Shown here: positions 1 through 12,000 of the stretch, piece after piece
Position numbering within the stretch: the stretch's first letter is position 1
Layout: each line of letters begins with the position of its first letter
IMG/VR virus record: IMGVR_UViG_3300023276_000451
Location: 1-39,984 of that record
Direction: 5' to 3' (one strand)
DNA length: 39,984 nucleotides
From: a virus
The notes under the pieces: model-generated
Told to the model about the DNA's origin: nothing
Database searches by the model: none
Seen by the model: only the letters and a program-made list of their open reading frames with translations
Position numbers and translations under genes: made by a program

Positions 1-3000
1 GAAAAGAACTGGCCATACTTTACGCCGGTGAAAGCGGGACAGGGTATTGTTACTATTAGATTAGCGTCTAATCCTGATATTATTTTAAGTCAGCTGTCTT
101 CCTCACAAAAAGCTATAGGTACTAATGGTGTATTAAGACAACAGATTACTAAGTTTATAAGAGAGAATCCAGGTAAGGCAGATATTAAAGCAACAATAGC
201 AGGAAAAACTGCAGGTTACTTTATGAATTTAAAACATGATGGTAAATCTATACAACAACCATTATCTGTTCTAGGGGAAGATATATTACTAGGTGTAGAT
301 CTTGGAGGTCAGGGGATTAACTGGAACAATACAAATGAAAATAATTTTGAATCAGAGTATACAGAACCTGGAAGAGTTTATGTACAAATAAAGAGTGCAA
401 ATGGTATTGGGCATCCAGTAAGACTACAAACATCTAGACTAACTGATGAAGCAGCTAGAAATATTTTAGATACTTTAACTAGTAATCAATTTACTGCAGA
501 AGAAAAAGGATTACTAGTTGAACAATTAGTATATATTCCAAGGGGTAATAATGCAGATGCACAATTTAAATTAGGAAATAAAACTAGCAAAACATTTGCA
601 GCAAAGTTTGATGTAACAATGGATAACTTTGTAATTAAGTTCCCATTTAGAGGAAAGGTTATAGGTATCCAATATAATATGGAGGGAAGAGAAGGTAATA
701 CCCGTAACAACTTACAGTCTGCTTTAGAAGGGGGAGAATTTTTATATAAAGAATATGATGAGCAAGGGAATTTAGTACCCCAAGAAGGTGATATAGTAGC
801 TACAAATGATATGAGTGCTAAACGAAATACTCTTCGTAGTAGTAATAGCTTAGAGTTAGCACCGACGGAAATAAGAGATGCACTTATTGAGCATTTAAAA
901 ACTAAAGTATACAATATACAAAAGCATAAAATAAATAGTACAGACTCATACTTAAGTCCATTAAGAGAGCAGGCTTTTTCTGATTACAATTCATTCTTAA
1001 AAGAAATGAATATCTTAACTACAGATATACCAGGGAAAGGGCAACAAAGAATAAGTCATTCTAGACTATTTGTAGAAGTAGAGCCTACCGCATTTACACC
1101 TGCAGAGAGTGTAATGCCAGCAGCGCTATCAGACAGTCTTGTTCTTACTCCAGTACCAGAGAATAGCGAAGATGATTTTGTAATTGAGTCCTCTTCTGAT
1201 ACATCTTTTGGAGATATTATAGGAGATACTATACAACAAACTAGTGAGATTAAAGCAGACATTGAAGCAAGTCCACAAGATTTAAAAGACTTAGGGATAG
1301 AAACTACTTATGCAGAAAGTTCAGAAGAGATTCAAGATCTTATAAATGAAGGATGGGAAGAAATAGGAACAACAGAAGATGGATTTCCTAAGTTTTCTAG
1401 AAAAATTAAACCAACACCACAAACTAGTGAGGTTGAAGTTGTAACTTACAAAGGTACTAAATATTCAGTTGACTTTAATGTTGGTAGCGGAACAATAACA
1501 AATTTAAAAACAGGAAAAGTTTTAGAGGGAGGAGTTACTTCTCCTGTTGGTCAGGCTGTTGTAGATTTAGCAATAGATCAACAAGACTCAACACAACCAA
1601 CTAGTGAGGAATCAACTGGAGGTACAATGACAGTAACTACTCCTCTTACAGCAGAAACTTATGTAGACGGTACTGCAGGTAAACAGGTTATTGTAGGGGT
1701 AGATCCTACTAAAGATGATGATTTTGATGTTAAGTTACGTGAGTATGAGCAAGTAGGTCCTGGATATGATCTTATGACAGAGACTGAAAAGAGTTGGGTA
1801 TTAGATAGATTTGGTGAAGAAGCTTTAGATGTAGTAAATAGAGTAAAATATATGACTCTTGATTGGGGAAGACAGGCATGGGGTTATTATCACAATGGAT
1901 TGATGACCGTAGCAGAAGGCGCACTAGCCGGAACTGCATATTGGGAAGCATTCCGTAGAATATATGATCTACATTTAACTGAGGATGAGAAATCATCTAT
2001 TGAGATGGAAATGCTAGAAAAAATGGGTATTTCACAAAGATTAGAGGGAGCAAGAAAAACGTTAAAGTTTTTTGAAAGCTTTTCTTCAAGTATGACATCT
2101 ATCTCAATAGACAATCCACAGCTTAATGAAGTTTCAGTATCACTAGACTTAGATTTAGGAGGCCTGAATATTACGCTGGATAGAAATAAAATGGCAACTT
2201 ATGATAGAGTAGACGTCATAGAGAAATTAACAGCACAGATTCAAAAACTTGAAGATAATGATATAGAGACAAGATTAGCTGAAGCATTCAAAGACTACCA
2301 ATTAACTGAGAATGCAGAAGGATTTGGAGGAGCTGTAAAAAGATTCTTTAGAGATTTGTGGTATGCAATTAAGAATATGCTAGGCTCACGAAGTGAAATC
2401 GAATACTTATTCAGAGATCTTAATAACAGAGAGTTCACTCAATATACAGCTGCGGAAGCTAAAACTTTATCTGAAGTTAGGACGCCTAAGCTAAGAGCGA
2501 AGAGAGGATACAACACAGATCAATCAAAAGAGATAGTTAATAATATTAATTATAAACTAGCACAAGCTTTGAAAGCTAAGTATAAAGAAACAGAAACTCC
2601 AGGAGCTTGGAGAGATGCTTTAACTCAGCCTAACGAATTAAAAGGTGCTTATGAATCTATCAGACAAGCTTGGGAAACAACAGGTAAAAAGCTTTCAGAA
2701 AGTGAGGATACAAATACTAAGAATAAAGGTAACAATGCAATTAATGTAACTAAACCAGATGTATGGTATGATGTCGTTGATGAATATGGCAATGTAGTTA
2801 GTCCTGGATTTATGTCACTTGCAGTGCGCGGATTGAGATCTCAGTTTGGTATTAAATATAAAATTAAGAAAGGGGGAGAAATAAATTACAATAACCCTGA
2901 AATAGAAGAAGCTTTAACAGAAGAGCAGGTAGAGACAATAGAGGCAACAGAATCTACTGAAAGAATTTTTGGACAGAACTTTTTTAATAGTCCTGTTAAA

Positions 3001-6000
3001 CAAACATTAGCTAAAGAGATTAAATTTGAATTAGGATTTATTGTAGAGCGTGATGCTAAGGGAGCAGTTGTACATGGTAAAGTACTTGGATTTCCTCAGT
3101 TTATGGCATTTGATGAGATCTATGCATACTTATCTGTAAACCTAGCAAACTCTCCACAAGGTAAAGTAATAGCTAAATTAGAAAAGCTAGCAGAAAATGG
3201 GCTACCAATGATGGATCAGGTAGTTAGAATATACCAGGAAGCTACTCCGCAGTGGAAAAATAAATTTGTATCACACTTTAATAAACAAAACATCAGGTTT
3301 GAAACTGTTATCTATCAGAAAGACGGTACAGCAAAAATTGTTGAAACTAATCGTAATGGTTTAGAGAATCAGATTATACGTAAATGGGTAGACACTAGAG
3401 ATCAGACAGCTATTTATTCACCTACAACAGGTAAAGAAGATGCATTGAGCGCTCCTGCTATAGATAAACTAAAAGAGTTATATGATACTACTACTAGACT
3501 TAGCAGAGAAGGTGCTACTAAAAAAGACTATCTAAGAGCTTTTAAAAATACATTAGATTATGCAGGACTCAAACTAAGCCCGGAAACTTATATGGGACTA
3601 TTTAATGACGAAACTCGTACAGTAAGAGATCTTAATAGTTATATGGTTGGTAATAGTTCGTTTGAGCATATCATGAAAACATTAATGCAGTTTAATAATC
3701 CTTACTTAAAAGGAACCTCAGAGACTGGCGCTCTTAAAAGATTAGCAGGATTAGAATCAAAATATCGTATAGATAGTTATGCAGCTTCGTTTTTAGGAGG
3801 GAATAGAAAACCAATCTATTCTATTAATTTAAATACATATGATTCTAAAACTACATTAGAATTACGTTCGGATGAAACCTATAGACAGGCTATTTTAAAT
3901 AGATTCCGTGATGTATTCTACAGCCCATCAGAAAATAATAGACATCTTATTTTAAATATGCTATTAAATGATGAGCAAATGAGAAACAATTTCCAACTTA
4001 GTACATTCGATGTAATTAGAGAATCCGCTAATGCTGGAAAGATAAGTGCTTATGATGAAATGGACCAAGCTCTTTCTGCTGTTACAAGGTTTATTATGTT
4101 TTACAACAGTGGATTAAATTACAGTAAGTTTAATACTGGAACTAAAGGAGATAAAAATCAATCTAAATATATAACACTTCCAAAGATAGGACCGAGGTCT
4201 AAGTATTGGAGATCTAATAGTTTAGGACAAGATGGATATGTTCAGACAGCGGTATCATTATTACAGCCTGCACTTATGGGAGAGTTAGCAAGAATATCAA
4301 AAGTTAACAAACAATTATTCGGGCCTAATCCCATATCACTAGATGAACAGACACAATATGTACACTATGAAAAAGTTAAAGGAGATAATAAAGGTGCAGG
4401 TTTAAGATTTGTACAATTCCCTTCTTTAAATACAGAGAAGTTCTTTACTCCTGAAGGGAGGTTAAGAGAGAATGAGACTATAGAATTAACTGCAGAACAG
4501 ACTGTGTTAATGAATACTCATTTAGAAAGATATGTAGTAAAAGAAATGGAATCTACTATCGAAACTTTAGTAAATGCAGGAGTAGTTAATAGAAAACCAA
4601 ACGGCGTTTATGAGAATGAGCTTTTACCATCACAGGCATATGAAGGAAAAACTACTGCAGAAACGGGTATATTACCGGCACTCCAAGAGTTTGCTATAAA
4701 TGATTTAGTATATAAACCTTATATTAATACAACATTTGGGCCAGACCTTGCATATTATAAATCAGATGCACAAGGAAATCCATTTATTGAATTTGGAAAG
4801 AGAGCTTATCAAAGTATTACACCTGGTATAGATGCGGTATATAATCAAGAGAATCAATATGGATTACCTTCCCACTTTTTACACGCTATATTAGCAGATG
4901 TAATGGTAAACAGTGAAGACCACATATATAAAATATTAATTGATGCAAAAGTTGATTCTAAAACAGCTAAAAGAATAGCAGCTGGATATTTGAGAGTAAA
5001 CTCTACTGATGCACAAGGGTATACAACATTAGACTTCCACAGAAAACAAATGGAATCTGATGGAAGTTGGACTCAAGAACATATAGATGCATATGACAAG
5101 TATTGGTCTAAAGGATTGATGGGAGATGCTAAATCAAGAGTATTATTATTAGACCCTAGAAAAACATATTACTTTGGTGAAAGAATACAAATAGACTCTC
5201 AAGGAAATGAAAATATAGTTTGGGAACAGATTAAACATTCTACAATACCATTGATTAGAGAGTTTACAGAACAGTTTAAAGAAGATCCAGGGAACCGAAA
5301 GGTTACTTTGAATCAGCTACGTATTCGAATGGAAGATACCAAGAGACCTATTGATATGGTTAATTTTGAGTCGGCTATTAAAATTGGAGCTACAGGAATT
5401 TTAGACCTAGCAGAACAAGATCTAAACCAAATAGCTGTTAATAAGTTAGAGACTAAACATCTTAGAAGTCCTCAAACTATTGAGACTAAGACTAAGGCCC
5501 CTTTAGATGGGACTCAAATGGCTAAACTATCTTTAGCAAATATAGCACTAGATAATAAATATAATATGTTTGATTCTAGTATATCAGGTAAAGAAGTACT
5601 TGACTTATACAACAATACTTATGCAGAACGTATAAAAAGATCTAGTGAAGCTCTATCTAAAAGATTAGGTATGCCTAGTTATACCGAGGCTGTTAATAAT
5701 AGAAGTACAATGAGTGCAGAAGCCTTTGGTAAAGCACAATTAGAATTCTTAAAGAAAGTTAGAGATGAAATTACAAACAGCCTAGATGAAAGAGATCTAG
5801 CAGATAATTATTATAACGCTCTAAATATTGAACGTTTAATGCAAGATGTAAATGTTTATGGATTTGAAGCACCATTATCTTTCCCCCCATTCGCAAAAAG
5901 ATTTGAAGCTATTTTATTATCTATGTATAAGAATGCAGTACTTAAACAACGTTTCAACGGTATGAGTGCAGTTCAGGTAGCTGAGTTTGGTTATAATATA

Positions 6001-9000
6001 GATAATAGATTACAAATTAAACCGCATAAGAATGGTGGAGTGTATGCTGAGGTAGCACTTCCTTATGAATTAGCAGTGAAGATAGGATTAAAGCCTGGAG
6101 AAGTAATTGATGGGTCAGATATATATGATTTATTAGGATACAGGATTCCTACACAGGGTAAAAACTCTATGCTATCTCTTAAGGTAGTAAAGATATTGCC
6201 TGAAAATATGGGAGGTGTTATTATGTTACCTGCAGAAGTTACAACAATGATGGGTTCTGATTTTGATATAGATAAGATGTATATCTTAATGCCTGAATTA
6301 TCAAAACAAAAAACTAAAATAGGCGCATTTGATTTACAAAAGTATAATACTAAGAAATCATTTGATGGATTATCAGATGCCGCATTAACAAATATAATAT
6401 TTGATATAAGAAATGGTATTATAACATCTAAGCATCATATTGTTGAACAATTAGATCCATTAGATTCTCCTACTTATACAAATAAATTAGAAGAGTATGA
6501 GTCTAAAGGTATTATTCCTAACTTATCTGGATTTAATAGTACTTCATTTGCTGCAGATATGTATCTTGAAAAAATTAATAAAGATGCATCAATGCTTATT
6601 GGTATATTTTCTTTACATGCTACAGGACATTCGGTTGCACAGCAAGTTAATTTACAATTAAAAGAAGGCTATGAGGTAAACATTAAAGGCAATAACAAGA
6701 GTGGGCATAGCGCCTTAAATAGAATCTTAGGATTTGATGGGAAGTTTATATCTAGTTATTTATCGGAAGATCAGAATGAATCTTTAGATAATGCAAAGTA
6801 CCAAAGAATTGGACGTGTAGGTGTAACAATGTATAATAGTGGTGTAGTAGCGCTTTTAAATAGATCCGGGTTTAATAATTCAATTACACTAGATTTTATT
6901 AATCAGCCTATACTACGAGATTTCTTTGAAAAACGTTACAAGCAGGGGCTTGAAATAACTGATTTACAAATAGCTAAGGAAATAGCGGGATCACTTAATT
7001 TAGGAGTCGAGTTTGATAATGCTAGAGAAATAGGCGGGGATAAAATATTTACTCCTTCTGAAAATTATTTATCAGAATCATTAACAGCCAACTTAAACGA
7101 TCCAGGGGTAGCGAGAAAACAAGTACAAATATTAGCTGACTTTTTAAAGTACAGTAAAGTAGGAAGAGATCTTGGAATGTTTAATGCAGCAGTATCACCA
7201 GAGACTCTTAAAAATATGTCTAGATTAAGTTTTATTGAAAACTATAGTAATAAAGTTGAATATTTACAAGGACCGCAGTCCTCTCTTAATATAGAACAAA
7301 CCAATGAAAGAATAGAGGCTTATAGAGTATACGGATTAGATGCGGCTACAGAGTTTGTATCACAGTTTGTTCCTTATAGTAGACCAGGATTCTCTCAACT
7401 TAAACAAGATATAGCATTTGCAACAGGTCAGAGAAATGGAATACTAACTCCTGAACTTACTGAAGTTATAAATGGCTTAGGATTATTCTGGGCACTTACT
7501 AAAAAGACCTCTCCATTTGGGTCTATGGTTTATGAGAATAATGAATATCTTAAAGAGTTACTATTTACTAAAGAGAATTCTCTTCTTAAGAATATGGAAA
7601 GGGTAAAGACTCAGTACGGTTTACAGAACGATCCTTTCTTAGGAATGTTATTTGGCCATGAGCAAAACATTAATGTAGATAATTTCTTACAACTGATAGC
7701 TTTTAATAATACAACTAAGCTAGGGGTTGACCAATTAAATGCTATTACAGACAGATGGTCTGAACTATTAGTTGATCCGAGAGATGAGGTAAGAACTCTA
7801 GCTCAGAATTTAGCTAAGTACTCAGTAGTTACATCTGGATTTATGATGGGACCAAACTCATTTGTAGATTTAGTGCCTATGTCATATTGGAAAAGTTCAG
7901 GATTAACAGATTTCTTCAGAAAAGAAGAAAGAACAATGAGTTATGAAAACTACTTTGTAGGCGGGGCAGAGCAAATTATAAGAACTATGTTTGCTGATAA
8001 TGGCTTCTTAATGACTGTAGATAATAAGACAGTAGAAACTTCAGACGCAGTTAGACAAAATTATAGTCTAACTAAGAATGAATATTTTATTCATAACGAT
8101 AATGCGCCACAACTAATTGTAGATCAGGTAGATGGCAGTACAAATAATGTAAATTACTTTAAATCTTTTATGGAAGGTAAGTTTAGATTATTTAAAATGC
8201 GTTACACTACTGAAACTGGAGCAGTATACCAAGAAATTACTCCACTAGGAGAGCGCTTCAAACAAGTTGAAATGCAGGCTGATAATATAGAGGTAACTAG
8301 TATTAATCCAATGAATACTTTAATACATGAAGCTCCTGTACCTACTGAAATAACTTTAGATAATATGATTCAGGGAGAAGAAACTAAGTTTAATGATCTT
8401 TTCCAGTTAACACCAGATGTAAAGCAAGCGGTTCTAACAAATATGGACCAAATGATTGAACAGTGGTTAATGCAGAACTTTGGTATTCCTGTAAAGAAAT
8501 ATGATAACCTTAAGGAAAAACTTGGAGTAGATGCTATAGGTGTGGCAGATATGTTAAACAGAGTAGTTAGAGTAGATAACAATAGAGACAGATTTACATT
8601 ACCTGAAGAGGCGGCACACTTTTTTGTAGAGATGATGGACAACGCTCCAATGCAGAGACTATTAGATTTAGTTGTTAAAACAAAAACTTACCAGGAAGTA
8701 CAGAATGACTATAAACATATTTATAATACTCCTGACATGTTTGCAAAAGAGGCGGCTGGTAAAATTTTAGCTAAGTATATAGTAGGTGAGTATGAAGGAG
8801 AGACAGTGGCCGAAGATTATGGAACCGGATTACTAGCTACACTTGCAAAGGTATGGGATTCTATAAAGAGATTCTTTGGAGGAAGGCGAAGTGAGATCAC
8901 TAGTTTAAACGAAGAACTAAGTAATATTCTTGGGCCTGCAGCTGATTCTATTATAAAAGGTATAAACCCAGGCGGTTTAAGCATAGACAACATAGGAGTA

Positions 9001-12000
9001 AATAAATTTTATGCTCTAAATAAAAGTAATTTAGAATATAGAAATGCTAAAGGAGAAAAAATAACTCCTTCTGATCTACTTAAGAGAGCAACACAAGCAG
9101 CTAGTAGTAAAATACCATACTTAAGACAGTTCACTGAGAAAGATAAAATGGATAAACTTATAGATGAATCTAGTAATATTACAGCCCCAACAGAAATTTC
9201 TCCATACTATGAAATGGATGGTGTTAAGATGAATAGGGTGAGCAATTTAATGGAAATATTCCAAGACCCATTTAAACAACAAGAGATTGCAACAAAAGTA
9301 GCAACTAAAAATAAAAATAATAATGATCCATTTAATACTCCTGATAAAGTCCAAGATTTATGGGATTTCTTAAGAGATGATATGGGAACTGGTTTACATA
9401 GTTTAGTTGAAGGTATTATTAATAAGTCTGACATGGAAGTTATACTAGATGGATTGCCTAAAGGAAATACAGAAGCGTTTAGAAGTGCAATTCCATCTCT
9501 TAGAGAGTGGGTGCGTAGTAAAGAGGCTGCAGGAAGTACTTTACATTCTGAAGTTATGGTAGGAGATCCACAGGATTTAATAGCAGGTAGTATTGATGTT
9601 ATAGAAGTAACATCTAATGGTCAAAAAATTCTTCATGATTTTAAAACTAAAACACGTGGTAAGTTTGGTAATATAATGAAAAAGCTACCTCCATTTAAAG
9701 GGGCGTTAGCAGGTATACAAAATAATTTACTTAATAAATATCGTATTCAGCTTTCGCTATATAAACATATTATAGAACAGAAAGGTATTAAGGTGGATAA
9801 AATAAATATAGTTCCTATTGAAGCTGGTGTGACTATGACTGAAGCAGGAAAGATTGTTTTTTCTAATGCAGAAATATCTACATCTACTGCTCCAATAATG
9901 ACTAAGTTGAATAATCTAGAACCTATTCCTACGAAAACACTTAATAAAATGATTGAGTTTATTGCCCCTAATCATAATACAATGATGGAGCAAAATGAGT
10001 TTAATCAAGTACTTAAAGTATTTGAGAAAGCCAAAGACCAATTAGAAATCAGAATTAATGTGTATTCTAAGGAACCAGGAAATAGTGATTACGCTAATAG
10101 ACTCCAAGAAGTATATAACGAAATGGAAATGCTTAATGAAAAAGAAGGTTTAGTTCTATTTGTTAAGAGAGCAGTAATGGATTTAAATAATGCGCATAGA
10201 AGATTAAATCAATTAAAGAAAGATGATGCATTAAATCCAAAAGTGTTAAGCCAACTTTTAACATTTGTAGGTGCCTTTAGTTCTTTAGAGGAGATAACAT
10301 TAATGGCGCCTTTATTGGCCCAATCAGGCTATGAGAATTTATTAGAAAAATATGTAATGCCTGCTATAGCTAAGAGAGATCTTATTCTAGAAGATGCTAA
10401 AGGATTAAATAGAGCACTTATAGCGGAGAAGTTTGCTAAAACAACTACTAATCCAGCATATAAAAACAACCCGGAGAAGTTTATGAAAGAGTTAGAAGTT
10501 GCAGGAGGAGATATAACATTCTTAGCAAGATTTCTAGCCGCAATGGGAGACTCTAATGATCCGTCATTAGCTATGATAGATAAGATGGTTACTATACAAA
10601 GAGGTAAAGTAAATAGATTTGAGTATGATTTTGAGCACGGTAAAGGACAATTAATGGATGTTATAACTAGCTTAGAAAAACATCAACATGCTAACGGTGT
10701 AGCAATTTGGAAGTATAGAGAGTTATATGATTTTATGCTCGAGAATGATAAAGATGGTAAGTTAACTGGTTATGTAGTTACTGAATATGTACCAGAATAT
10801 AGACAAGCCCAAAGAAATTTTATTGAAACTAAAACAGACCAAGGTTATGGTATGAGTGAGCTTATTTGGAATGAATTCTATGAAGAGGATATACAAAAGA
10901 ATGGTAATTATAATAAATATTTAAAGACATCACCTGAAGGGTATAAGAGTGAGAAGTATAAGCAGTTAAATGATATGCAAGAGTCTGACCCTAGAAGAGT
11001 TTTCTTTAATTTCTTTGCTTCTAATTATGAAGCAGCTCAAAGTAAATTACCTCAGTCTTATCAACGAGGGTACATGTTACCATCATTAAGAGCAACAGTA
11101 GCTGAAAAAGCATTTATGAATGAAGAACATAGAGGAATATTTATGGGACCTTATAATGCTGTTAGAGAGAGGATGGGTGAGCTATTCGGTAAACAAGAAG
11201 ATAATATTATGTGGGGTGAATATACAGATGCGGTAGGAGATCCTATGAGCTATGTCCCTATTCATTATTCAACTAGAATAGGAAATGCGGAAGGACAATT
11301 AAGCCCATCAGATTTATCTTATGATTTAGGAAGTATGATAAAAATGTATTCTACTATGGCGTCAAACTATCAAGAAATGACTGAAGTATTACCTGAACTA
11401 GAAATGGCTAAAGAGCTCGTAAGAACTCGTAGAGTTAGAAAACTTAAAGCTGGTATGCCTGTTAAGAATACAATTACAGGTAAAGATGTTACAATATCTG
11501 GAGAAGACTCAAGAGCTTGGGGTAGATTAGAAGCTTATTTTGATATGGTAATTTATGGTAAACGTAAAAAGCATGAAGGTGTTGTATCATTAAGAGGAAA
11601 AGAAATTAATATTGAACAAGTATACGATGCATTATTAAATATGGGAAGTTTAAGAGTACTTGCAATGAATCATATTGCAGCCGTAGCAAATATTACATTT
11701 GGTAGTTTAATGAATGCTATTGAAGCTTTTGCAGGTGAGTATATAACTATGAAAAATTGGACAAGAGCTAAAGGAATTTACCTAGGATATACAGCAGCAG
11801 ATGGTGTTGGGGGTATTGGGATTATAGCAGATACTTTAGCTAGAGCTCCAAAATCTAAACTAGGACAGATTAATCAATTATTTGATCTGCAACAACACTT
11901 TGATGAGTATGGTAGAAGACTTTCTCATAAGAAGATGGGTCTTAGAATGAATACAGGCGCTTTATACTTTCTGATGTCAGCAGGTGAGCATATGATCCAA

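Noticed and set aside
486-914. 142-codon minus-strand ORF and other antisense ORFs within the giant gene
   Set aside because: They lie inside the polymerase polyprotein frame, with compositions rich in S, L and F typical of antisense shadows.
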